Below, piece after piece: positions 1 through 6,131 of a DNA stretch of 6,325 bases (its first letter is position 1; each line of letters opens with the position of its first letter). Made by a program: the position numbers and the translations under genes. The notes under the pieces were generated by a model. That model was given only the letters and a program-made list of their open reading frames with translations. It did not search any database and was not told where the DNA came from. Origin of the DNA: an uncultured Verrucomicrobiales bacterium (GTDB lineage Bacteria > Verrucomicrobiota > Verrucomicrobiae > Limisphaerales > CANJSG01); NCBI GenBank assembly GCA_946480965.1, contig CAMLMI010000287.1, positions 1 through 6,325 of the forward strand, in the 5' to 3' direction.

Positions 1-1
1 G

Positions 2-508
2 CCGGAGAAGTTCGTCCAGGTCGTCGAAGCCCTGCACCGGCACGGGATCGCGTTGCAGGGCTGCTTCGTCTTTGGTCTCGATCAGGACGAGCCGGATGTC
101 TTCCTCAAGACGGCCGAGTTCGCGGTCGAGGCTAAGATCGACCTGCCGCGCTTCGCCATCGTCACGCCGTTTCCCAACACCGGGCTCTACAAACGCCTCG
201 AAGCCGAGGGCCGTTTGCTGACGAAGAACTGGGAACTCTACGACGGGCAACACGTCGTCTTCCGGCCCGCGAAGATGAGCGTGGATGAGCTCCAGTTCGG
301 CACCGAGGCCGCGTGGAAGCACGCCTACAGCGTCCGCTCCATCGCCCGCCGCATCCGCCATTCGCCCGCGCCCTGGCCGGTGAAGCTGGGCACGAACCTC
401 GGCTACCGCTTCTACGCCCATCATCTGAGCCGCTTCTACAACTGCGACTGGATCATCGGCGGTGCGCAGGCGAAACCACAGCCGATGGAAGCGGTGGAGG
501 TGAGATGA
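2..508 (+). CDS. B12-binding-type radical SAM protein, C-terminal part (5' truncated by window edge)
   Basis: The frame is open from base 2, with no start in the window, to the TGA at 506-508, giving 168 visible residues. They correspond to the last part of the radical SAM barrel (GCFVFGLDQDEPDVF, a typical late-barrel strand and helix) followed by the C-terminal extension seen in cobalamin-binding radical SAM proteins of the DUF4070 type: TPFPNTGLYKRLEAEGRLL, then FRPAKMSVDEL, then a basic helix-rich tail. The CxxxCxxC iron-sulfur motif and the B12 domain would lie upstream, outside the window. The same blocks recur in the next gene (TPFPGTPLYRRLEQEGRLL ... FRPLGMEPETL), so the two are paralogues that probably act on related substrates. 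A TTG at 53 could be mistaken for a start, but homologous sequence continues upstream of it. The family call is firm. The reaction (methylation, ring formation or other radical chemistry) cannot be inferred. Confidence 0.85.
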   Translation, partial: PEKFVQVVEALHRHGIALQGCFVFGLDQDEPDVFLKTAEFAVEAKIDLPRFAIVTPFPNTGLYKRLEAEGRLLTKNWELYDGQHVVFRPAKMSVDELQFGTEAAWKHAYSVRSIARRIRHSPAPWPVKLGTNLGYRFYAHHLSRFYNCDWIIGGAQAKPQPMEAVEVR

Positions 509-872
509 GAGCCAAGGGACAAATTCGCCATCACTTAGTCCATGCGATGACGTGTCGTGGAGAAATGAGTTTGTGTGGTTCTTTCGTGGGACGGATTCAG
601 AGCAACCTGAAAGGTTGCCATCCATTAGCCGGGGGTCGAGGAGCGCGCAGCGCGACGACACCCCCGGTGCGCCGTCCAACGCGGACGCATCGCAAAGCGA
701 TGCCATCGACGCCACGCCAGTATGGACGGCGATGGCATCCCGTTGGGGTGCGATTCGATGCGGGAACGCCTTTCCGGGGGTGTCGCTGCGCTCAACCCCC
801 GGCTAATGGATGCCAACCCTCCGGGTTGGGAACTCCGGCGTCATTTCGCATGGGCCATTTTTCATTCCCCCA
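509..872. other. Intergenic spacer between the two radical SAM genes
   Basis: This 364-base gap has no convincing gene. Its first ~90 bases (509-600) look less GC-rich than the surrounding genes, and I see no clear promoter or RNA there. The remainder is mostly the nested inverted repeat at 603-828. Open frames crossing the gap in several registers translate to low-complexity Arg/Pro/Ser-rich sequence typical of GC-rich non-coding DNA. The last 44 bases lead to the ATG at 873 and contain no strong Shine-Dalgarno sequence. Confidence 0.7.
603..828. repeat. Nested inverted repeat, REPIN-like (about 226 bp)
   Basis: Two inverted copies of one module flank a central palindrome. Outer arms: catccattagccgggggt at 619-636 is exactly complementary to 795-812, and the flanking caacc/ggttg mini-hairpins (603-617 and 814-828) match with a few changes. 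Inner arms: gacacccccgg at 657-667 is complementary to ccgggggtgtc at 774-784. Each module is also a hairpin by itself: ccgggggt...acccccgg spans 629-667 on the left and 774-802 on the right. The centre holds a perfect 7-bp stem with AAA loop (687-703) and a 10-bp inverted pair, gatgccatcg at 699-708 with cgatggcatc at 730-739. Such two-copies-inverted layouts are typical of REP/REPIN-class elements mobilised by an unlinked RAYT-like transposase. Copies elsewhere in the genome are expected but cannot be seen here. Confidence 0.85.
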
Positions 873-2228
873 ATGCGCCTGACCATCATTCATCCCTGCA
901 TCGGACGGCGTCCGGGCCAGGCCTACATCCGCACTTGGCAGATGGAGCCGTTGCCCGCCGCCACCTTGGCCGGGCTCACGCCGAAGGACGTCGCGGTCCG
1001 CTTCCACGACGACCGGATGGAGGACATTCCCTTCGACGACCCCGCCGATCTCGTCGCCATTAGCGTCGAGACCTACACGGCGAAACGCGCCTACCAGATC
1101 GCGTCGGAATACCGGAAGCGCGGCGTTCCCGTCGTCATGGGCGGCTTCCATGCCTCGCTCTGTCCCGACGAGGTCGCGCGCCACGCGGAAGCCGTCGTCA
1201 CCGGCGAAGCCGAGCAGCTCTGGCCGCAGGTGATCGACGACGCGCGCCACGGGAAGTTGCAGAAATTCTACCGGCAAACCGGCCGCTCCTCGCTCGTTGG
1301 CTTGAGGCCCGACCGCTCCATCTTCCAAGGCAAACGATACCTGCCCATCGGCCTCGTCGAGGCCGGACGCGGCTGCCATTTCAAGTGCGAGTTCTGCGCG
1401 GTGCAGACCGTCTTTGACTCCACCCAGACGCGCCGCCCGGTGGACAACATCCTCGACGAACTGCGCCGGCTCAAGGGCACGAAGAAGCTGTTTTTCTTCG
1501 TCGATGACAACATCACGTCGAACCTCGCCCAGGCGAAGGAGTTTCTCCGTGCGTTGATCCCGTTGAAAATCCGCTGGGTCAGCCAATCGAGCATCAACGC
1601 CGCGCACGACGAGGAGTTCCTCGACCTGCTGCGTCGCAGCGGTTGCCGCGGCGTGCTCATCGGGTTCGAGAGCCTGAATCCTGCGAACCTGCGGAACATG
1701 AACAAGTCGTTCAACACGATGCGCGGCGGGTTCGAGAAAGCGTTGGCGAATTTGCGCCGCTTCCACATCCGTGTGTATGGCACGTTCATCTTCGGTTACG
1801 ACGGCGACACGCCGGAGAGCTTCGGCGAGACGGTGCGCTTCGCCCGCGAGCACGCGCTCTACATCGCGGCCTTCAACCATCTCACGCCCTTTCCCGGCAC
1901 GCCGCTTTACCGGCGATTGGAGCAGGAGGGGCGATTGCTCTACGACGCGTGGTGGCTGGACGACCGCTACAGCTACAACCGCATTCCCTTTCGGCCGCTC
2001 GGCATGGAGCCCGAGACGCTCCGCGAGAACTGCATCGCCGCGCGGCGCGAATTCTACTCGTGGCCGAGCATTCTCCAGCGCGGCTTTGACGCCGTGAACC
2101 GCAGCGACTGGTTCATGTGGCGGAATTTCTACCTCATCAACGGGCTGCACCGAAACGACGTCAGCCTGCGCGACCACTACCCGCTGGGCGACGAATCCTG
2201 GCGCGGCGAAATGCTGTTGGCGGAATGA
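873..2228 (+). CDS. B12-binding domain radical SAM protein (complete)
   Basis: This 451-residue protein is a member of the cobalamin-binding-domain radical SAM superfamily. Residues ~15-130 form the Rossmann-like cobalamin-type domain (MEPLPAATLAGLTP near the start, then DLVAISVETYTAKRAYQIA, VVMGGFHASLCPDEV and AVVTGEAEQLW). The classical DxHxxG cobalamin-ligand motif is absent, as is common in this class. The [4Fe-4S]/SAM motif is C168-HFK-C172-EF-C175, preceded by VEAGRGC. The barrel follows with LFFFVDDNIT, GVLIGFESLN and GTFIFGYDGDTPESF. The C-terminal extension begins near residue 337 (LTPFPGTPLYRRLEQEGRLL) and contains FRPLGMEPETL, as in the upstream paralogue. I chose ATG 873 because the protein then begins MRLTIIHPCIG, normal for the family. 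The in-frame ATG at 810 lies inside the repeat and adds 21 unrelated residues. The stop overlaps the next start (ATGA, 2225-2228), implying an operon. The substrate is unknown. Confidence 0.9.
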   Translation: MRLTIIHPCIGRRPGQAYIRTWQMEPLPAATLAGLTPKDVAVRFHDDRMEDIPFDDPADLVAISVETYTAKRAYQIASEYRKRGVPVVMGGFHASLCPDEVARHAEAVVTGEAEQLWPQVIDDARHGKLQKFYRQTGRSSLVGLRPDRSIFQGKRYLPIGLVEAGRGCHFKCEFCAVQTVFDSTQTRRPVDNILDELRRLKGTKKLFFFVDDNITSNLAQAKEFLRALIPLKIRWVSQSSINAAHDEEFLDLLRRSGCRGVLIGFESLNPANLRNMNKSFNTMRGGFEKALANLRRFHIRVYGTFIFGYDGDTPESFGETVRFAREHALYIAAFNHLTPFPGTPLYRRLEQEGRLLYDAWWLDDRYSYNRIPFRPLGMEPETLRENCIAARREFYSWPSILQRGFDAVNRSDWFMWRNFYLINGLHRNDVSLRDHYPLGDESWRGEMLLAE

Positions 2229-3502
2229 AGGCTAACTCCTGCGAGCAAAGATCCGCCCCGGCTAGTGGCACAGGCGCCCCCGCCTGTGACCTAGTGCGGC
2301 AGGCGCCCCCGCCTGCCGAATCTTTTGGGTTGGAGAACGGTTCTCCGAGCGGGGGCGTCCGGAGGACTGACACAGGCGAGGGCGCCTGTGCCACTACCCG
2401 CTTCGAGCTGGCCACTGCCGCGGACGACGCGGACATCCGCTGGCTGCTGCGCGAGAATCCAATGCCGGGCCGAATCTCGCTTTCGTTGGAGCGCGAGCCC
2501 GACTTCTTCGCCGACGCCCATCTGCCGGGAACGGAAAAGCAGACGATCATCGCCCGCGAGAACGGCCGCGTCGTCTGCGTGGGGAGCTGCACGACCCGGC
2601 TGCGTTTCGTGAACGGCCAGCCGTGCCGCGTCGGCTACCTCGGCGGCCTGCGGCTGGATGCCTCGGTGGCCGGGCGCTTCGACATCTTGCGGCGGGGCTA
2701 CCGGTTCTTCCGCGAAGTGGAGGGCGAGCATCCGCCGGAGCTGCGCTTCACCAGCATCGCCGTCGACAACACGCGGGCCCTGAAATTTCTGGAGCGGCGT
2801 CTGCCCGGAATGCCGCTCTACGAACCGCTCTGCGATTTCGTCACGCTGCTGCTGCCGGTGCCACGTCCGGAACGCCGGTCTCCGCCCCGGCGAGTTGGTG
2901 TCGCTCCGAAACATCAGGCCGGGCCGAAGACCGGCGCTCCGAAACCAGGCCAGCTACTCCTAAGCGCTGATTCGACGGAGGCGCAGCTCGCGCCACTCTG
3001 GTCGGACGAAGAGCTGGCGGCATTGGAGCCGCTGGGATTGTCGGCAGGCGACTTTGTTTTCTTGGGTGATGACTCGCAGCCGCAAGCCAGCGCCGCGCTC
3101 TGGGATCAACGCAGTTTCAAGCAAACGGTCCTCCGAGGCTGCTCGCCTTGGCTGAAGTTCGTCCGACCCTTCTTAAACCGCGTCGCTCCGTGGATGGGCG
3201 AAGCGCGTCTGCCCGCCATGGGCGAGGTGTTGAACCACGCCTTTGTCTCGCATCTCTCCGTTCCGCCGAACCAGCCCGCCCTGCTGTGCGAACTGCTGGA
3301 ACGCTTGATGGCGCAGGCGGCAAGGCGGGGCATCGAGCTGCTCACCATCGGTTTTTCAACCGACGATCCTCGACTCGCCACGGTCCGCCGACGGTTCCGT
3401 GGTCGCGAGTATCACAGCCGGCTGTATTCGGTGCGTTGGCCGGACGAACCCAGGCTGGAGTTGGAACGGGGAGTCTGTTGCCCGGAGGTGGCGTTGTTAT
3501 GA
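2225..3502 (+). CDS. Two-part GNAT-like acyltransferase with two in-frame repeat insertions
   Basis: This is a 425-residue protein. After a short N-terminus (residues 1-13) come 44 residues encoded by a palindromic repeat (14-57). A GNAT-like domain follows at ~59-210: RFELATAADDADIRWLLREN at the start, GYLGGLRLDAS near 137-147 in the usual acetyl-CoA-strand position, and TSIAVDNTRALKFLERR at ~176-192, a typical GNAT helix-4 region. A canonical R/QxxGxG/A pyrophosphate loop is not evident, so catalysis is uncertain. A second repeat-derived stretch (~215-242) separates this from a C-terminal half (~243-425) ending in IELLTIGFSTDDPRLATVRR (from 370), which has the look of another GNAT-type half. 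ATG 2225 overlaps the radical SAM stop as ATGA, which supports coupled translation. The next in-frame ATG (2462) would delete the first strand and helix of the domain. Fold is moderately certain; substrate is unknown. The downstream neighbour is a second GNAT-like protein. Confidence 0.72.
   Translation: MKANSCEQRSAPASGTGAPACDLVRQAPPPAESFGLENGSPSGGVRRTDTGEGACATTRFELATAADDADIRWLLRENPMPGRISLSLEREPDFFADAHLPGTEKQTIIARENGRVVCVGSCTTRLRFVNGQPCRVGYLGGLRLDASVAGRFDILRRGYRFFREVEGEHPPELRFTSIAVDNTRALKFLERRLPGMPLYEPLCDFVTLLLPVPRPERRSPPRRVGVAPKHQAGPKTGAPKPGQLLLSADSTEAQLAPLWSDEELAALEPLGLSAGDFVFLGDDSQPQASAALWDQRSFKQTVLRGCSPWLKFVRPFLNRVAPWMGEARLPAMGEVLNHAFVSHLSVPPNQPALLCELLERLMAQAARRGIELLTIGFSTDDPRLATVRRRFRGREYHSRLYSVRWPDEPRLELERGVCCPEVALL
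2264..2395. repeat. Composite palindromic element A, inserted in frame in the GNAT-like gene
   Basis: The element holds three hairpins. H1 is cacaggcg (2269-2276)/cgcctgtg (2281-2288) with loop cccc. H2 is cggcaggcg (2297-2305)/cgcctgccg (2310-2318) with loop cccc. H3 is cacaggcg (2371-2378)/cgcctgtg (2383-2390) with loop aggg. H3 with its flank (ccacta) is the inverted copy of H1 with its flank (tagtgg), so the element has inverted ends. Between H2 and H3 is ggagaac (2332-2338)/gttctcc (2340-2346). The total is 132 bp = 44 codons, keeping the host frame open and adding the peptide SGTGAPACDLVRQAPPPAE ... RTDTGEGACAT between the N-terminus and the GNAT domain. Confidence 0.88.
2867..2951. repeat. 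Palindromic element B, in frame within the GNAT-like gene
   Basis: Arms cggaacgccggtct (2868-2881) and agaccggcgctccg (2928-2941) are complementary over 14 bases with one mismatch. An inner, weaker pair (gccccggc at 2884-2891 against gccgggc at 2918-2924) lies within. The 11-base motif cgctccgaaac occurs twice as a direct repeat (2902-2912 and 2935-2945), each followed shortly by caggcc. The core sequence differs from elements A and C, so it belongs to another repeat family. It encodes a basic, Pro-rich linker (about residues 215-242) between the two halves of the GNAT-like protein and keeps the frame open. Exact borders are uncertain. Confidence 0.72.
3484..3490 (+). promoter_or_regulatory. 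Ribosome binding site of the second GNAT-like gene
   Basis: GGAGGTG lies 8 bases before the ATG at 3499 and is a strong Shine-Dalgarno match. It supports choosing 3499 rather than the upstream open frame (from 3148), which only overlaps the preceding gene in another register. Confidence 0.75.
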
Positions 3503-4227
3503 CCACGACCACTTTGCCTCGCTCCGAACTGAGCCCTGCCCAAAGCGACGCCATGTTCGCGCTGCTCGGCTGCCACTTCGACGGCGTCTGTCGCGACCAG
3601 TTCGATCGGGACTTGGCCGAGAAGAACCGCGTCATCCTGCTGACCCGTGGAGAAACGCTCGTCGGTTTCTCCACTCTGCTGGCCTACGAGACCCGGTTCG
3701 AAGGCGCACCGGTCAGCGTGCTGTATTCCGGCGACACGATCGTCGCGCCCGAGGCCTGGGGCACGACCGCGCTGCCCCGCGCGTGGATCGGGGCGGTCAA
3801 CGCGCTGCGCGACGAGTTTCCGCGCGGACGCTACTATTGGCTGCTGCTCACTTCGGGCTTCCGCACCTACCGTTTCCTGCCGGTTTTTTGGCGGGAGTTT
3901 TTCCCGAGCTTCGACCGGCCCTTTCCGTCCGAGCTGATGCGGTTGCGAAAGCAGCTCGCGGTCGAACGCTTCGGCGACCAGTTCGATCCGACCACGGGCA
4001 TCGTCCGTTTCCATCGGCCCCAACGGCTCCGCAACGGGCTGGCAGAGGTCGCCGATACCCGCGTGGTCGATCCGCACATCGCCTTCTTCCTGGAGCGAAA
4101 TCTTCGCCACGCGGCTGGCGATGAACTGGTCTGCCTGACGGAGCTGTCTCCCGAAAACCTCACCGCCGCCGGCCGTCGCATGGTCGCGCCTCCCCGTCGT
4201 GAACTGGCCCGCGACCTTCGCCAATAG
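3499..4227 (+). CDS. GNAT-like protein of unknown function
   Basis: This is a 242-residue, apparently cytosolic protein with no signal peptide or membrane segment. Its ATG overlaps the previous stop as ATGA and is preceded by GGAGGTG. Residues ~15-75 resemble the first strands and helices of a GNAT fold (RVILLTRGETLVGFSTLLAY, then ETRFEGAPVSVLYSGDTIV). The best-defined blocks are SGDTIVAPEAWG (77-88) and the aromatic segment YYWLLLTSGFRTYRFLPVFW (112-131), continuing REFFP to 136. The usual acetyl-CoA pyrophosphate loop is missing, so I call it GNAT-like from overall pattern and from its place beside another GNAT-like gene. The C-terminus (~200-242) overlaps the start of the GH3 gene by 29 bases, so the two are probably made together. 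It could be a non-catalytic partner. No substrate can be inferred. Confidence 0.68.
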   Translation: MTTTTLPRSELSPAQSDAMFALLGCHFDGVCRDQFDRDLAEKNRVILLTRGETLVGFSTLLAYETRFEGAPVSVLYSGDTIVAPEAWGTTALPRAWIGAVNALRDEFPRGRYYWLLLTSGFRTYRFLPVFWREFFPSFDRPFPSELMRLRKQLAVERFGDQFDPTTGIVRFHRPQRLRNGLAEVADTRVVDPHIAFFLERNLRHAAGDELVCLTELSPENLTAAGRRMVAPPRRELARDLRQ

Positions 4228-5836
4228 CCTCTGGTTCGGTTCGAACCTGTCCGCGTGGCGACGTTATCGCCGGGCCTTGGCGGAATCGGGCGCGACCCAG
4301 CGGGAACTGTTGTCGCAAGTGCTTAGAACGAATGCCGACACCGCCTTCGGCCGTGCCCACGGTTTCGGTTCCATCCACAACTACGAGGACTTCGTCGCGC
4401 GGGTTCCGTTGATGGACTACGCTGCGCACGCGCCGTGGATCGAACGCATCCAACGCGGCGAATCCCGTGTGCTGACTCACGACCGCGTCACGCACTTGGT
4501 TCCCACCAGCGGAACGTCGGGAGGAAGAAAGGTGATCCCCTTCACCGCCTCGTTGAAGAGGGCCTTCAACGAGGCGCTGGGTCCGTGGCTGATGGACCTG
4601 GCGCGGCAACGGCCAGGCGTGCTGGGAGGTCCGGCCTACTGGTCGGTCACGCCTGCCGTGGGTCGGGCATCCCTGCCCGAAAATGACGCCGGACTGCAGG
4701 GCGCGACCGTCCCCGTCGGCTTTGAGGACGACACCGCCTATCTCGGGCCGGTGGCGCGACGATTGGCGAACGCGGTCATGGCGGTGCCCAGCTCCGTGCA
4801 GCACGCGGCTTCATTGGAAGAATTCCGCTACCGCACGTTGCTCCATCTAGTGCGCGAGCGGGATCTCCGGCTGATCTCGGTCTGGCATCCGTCGTTTCTC
4901 ACGCTGCTGCTGGAGGCGTTGCCGGGATTTTGGGACGAGCTGCTGAAGGACGTCGCGCAGGGAAGGTCGGCAGGCGGGGGCTCCTGCCGCACGGACACAG
5001 GCGGGGGCGCCTGTGCCACTGGCTTCGTTGGCGCAAAGCCCAGTCGGGCGAGGGAACTGCTGCGCGCCGATCCGCTCTGGCCCGGCACGATCTGGCCGGA
5101 ACTGCGCATGATCAGTTGCTGGGCCGAGGGCCACGCGGCTTTGGGCGCGGAGGATTTGCGCCGCCGGTTTTCCGGAGTCCTCGTTCAACCCAAGGGTCTG
5201 CTGGCCACAGAAGCCTTCGTCACGCTGCCGTTCGCCGGACTCCATCCGCTGGCGATCACGTCCCATTTCTTCGAGTTCATCGATGACACGGGCGCGGTGC
5301 GTCTCGCCGACGAACTCCGCGACGGCGCGGAATATGACGTGGTGGTGACGAATGGCGGCGGCCTGTGGCGTTATCGGTTGGGCGACCGCGTGCGGGTGGA
5401 TGGTCGTTTGGCCTCCACGCCGTCGCTGCGTTTCCTCGGGCGCAGCGGGGGCGGCTCGGACCTGCGCGGAGAAAAGCTGACGGAGGAATTCGTCGCCGCA
5501 TGTTTGCGCGAACTCTTCACAGATCCGACTTCCATCCGCTTTTCCCTGCTCGCGCCGGAGGAGGAATCGGACGGCTGCCGCTACGTGCTCTTTGTCGAAG
5601 GCGACGCTCATCCGCACTGGCCGGAGCAATTGGACGCGTTGCTCCGGCGCAATCCCCACTACGCCGTCTGCCGGGATCTCGGCCAATTGCTTCCGCCCGA
5701 ACTGTGCGTGATCCCGCGGGACGGCTTCACCGCCTACGCCACGCGCCTGGCCGCGAACGGCGCGCGCTTGGGCGACATCAAGCCGGCGGCCTTGAGCGCA
5801 TTGACGGGATGGAGCCGGGTCTTCGCGGAGGTTTGA
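4199..5836 (+). CDS. GH3-family acyl-acid amido synthetase-like (acyl-adenylate-forming) enzyme
   Basis: This 545-residue protein is a bacterial member of the GH3 (auxin-responsive GH3/JAR1) branch of the adenylate-forming superfamily. Known GH3 enzymes activate a carboxylic acid with ATP and transfer the acyl group to an amine, usually an amino acid. Visible motifs: the N-terminal NADTAFGRAHGF segment; the phosphate-binding loop TSGTSGGRK (103-111); ISCWAEGHA; GLLATEAF (T337/E338, in place of the plant YxSSE motif); GLWRYRLGDRV (Y392-D396, the YRxGD motif); and FLGR...SDLRGEKLTEE with K426. The length fits bacterial GH3 proteins. The GTG at 4199 is the likely start: the N-terminus then matches the family, no in-frame ATG is nearby, and no Shine-Dalgarno is seen, so translation is probably coupled to the overlapping upstream gene. 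Residues 257-274 are encoded by a palindromic repeat (element C) in the stretch before ARELLRADPLW. The acid and amine substrates are unknown. Confidence 0.88.
   Translation: MNWPATFANSLWFGSNLSAWRRYRRALAESGATQRELLSQVLRTNADTAFGRAHGFGSIHNYEDFVARVPLMDYAAHAPWIERIQRGESRVLTHDRVTHLVPTSGTSGGRKVIPFTASLKRAFNEALGPWLMDLARQRPGVLGGPAYWSVTPAVGRASLPENDAGLQGATVPVGFEDDTAYLGPVARRLANAVMAVPSSVQHAASLEEFRYRTLLHLVRERDLRLISVWHPSFLTLLLEALPGFWDELLKDVAQGRSAGGGSCRTDTGGGACATGFVGAKPSRARELLRADPLWPGTIWPELRMISCWAEGHAALGAEDLRRRFSGVLVQPKGLLATEAFVTLPFAGLHPLAITSHFFEFIDDTGAVRLADELRDGAEYDVVVTNGGGLWRYRLGDRVRVDGRLASTPSLRFLGRSGGGSDLRGEKLTEEFVAACLRELFTDPTSIRFSLLAPEEESDGCRYVLFVEGDAHPHWPEQLDALLRRNPHYAVCRDLGQLLPPELCVIPRDGFTAYATRLAANGARLGDIKPAALSALTGWSRVFAEV
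4967..5020. repeat. Palindromic element C, in frame within the GH3 gene
   Basis: Two hairpins are present: cggcagg (4968-4974)/cctgccg (4983-4989) and cacaggcg (4996-5003)/cgcctgtg (5008-5015) with loop gggg. The 54 bases equal 18 codons and encode SAGGGSCRTDTGGGACAT (residues 257-274). It is essentially the reverse complement of the H1-H2 unit of element A (2264-2319), differing at one base in the first hairpin and in the short joint between hairpins. Its right hairpin is also a same-strand copy of element A's H3, read in the same frame. Confidence 0.87.
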
Positions 5837-6131
5837 TCCGGAGCATGAGGACAGCTAGCCAAAGTCCCCTCATCCGACCATCGGCTGCCCGCTCCCTATC
5901 CGATTGAGAGACGATGTCATGAGGAGCGGCGGAGCAGCAGTGGCTCGTGGCCCACAGTGTGAGCCGGGGAGCGCTGGGGAAGCGGAGCAAGAACCCCGGG
6001 CGGGGGCGACGAGCGCCGGTTGGGAACCCGGGTCCATGGAAAAAGCGGATCTTGGTTGATGTGGCCACGACGACAGGAAGCCGCAGATTGTCTGGATCGA
6101 GGTCACTTACAGCGTCCAAGGTCTGTGTCCA
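5837..6131. other. Intergenic spacer after the GH3 gene
   Basis: These 295 bases show no convincing gene. Short open frames on both strands give Arg/Ser/Pro/Gly-rich peptides without recognisable motifs. A weak imperfect inverted repeat pairs 5868-5883 (cctcat...catcg) with 5912-5924 (cgatg...atgagg), and atgagg/cctcat also pairs 5845-5850 with 5868-5873. Neither is followed by a T-run, so no intrinsic terminator can be claimed. The G-rich part (about 5960-6035) resembles repetitive intergenic DNA of verrucomicrobial genomes, an impression only. Confidence 0.5.

Noticed and set aside
810..872. Upstream ATG (810) as start of the second radical SAM protein
   Set aside because: It lies within the repeat arm and adds 21 residues with no family similarity. 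ATG 873 gives the expected N-terminus.
313..882. 189-codon plus-strand frame running from inside gene 1 through the spacer
   Set aside because: Arg/Pro-rich translation with no motif. It begins within the real gene in another register and crosses the inverted repeat.
792..2177. 461-codon open frame on the minus strand opposite the second radical SAM gene
   Set aside because: It is a shadow produced by high GC in third codon positions. Its translation lacks recognisable motifs, while the plus strand encodes an unmistakable radical SAM protein with CxxxCxxC.
2264..2395. CRISPR-like array suggested by the repeated hairpins
   Set aside because: The hairpins differ in sequence and orientation, have no regular spacers and lie within an intact coding frame.
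3148..3498. N-terminal extension of the second GNAT-like protein upstream of 3499
   Set aside because: It overlaps the coding 3' part of the preceding gene in a different frame. ATG 3499 has a good Shine-Dalgarno sequence and an ATGA overlap.
5845..5873. Possible terminator hairpin after the GH3 gene
   Set aside because: The stem is only about 6 bp with bulges, and no T-run follows.
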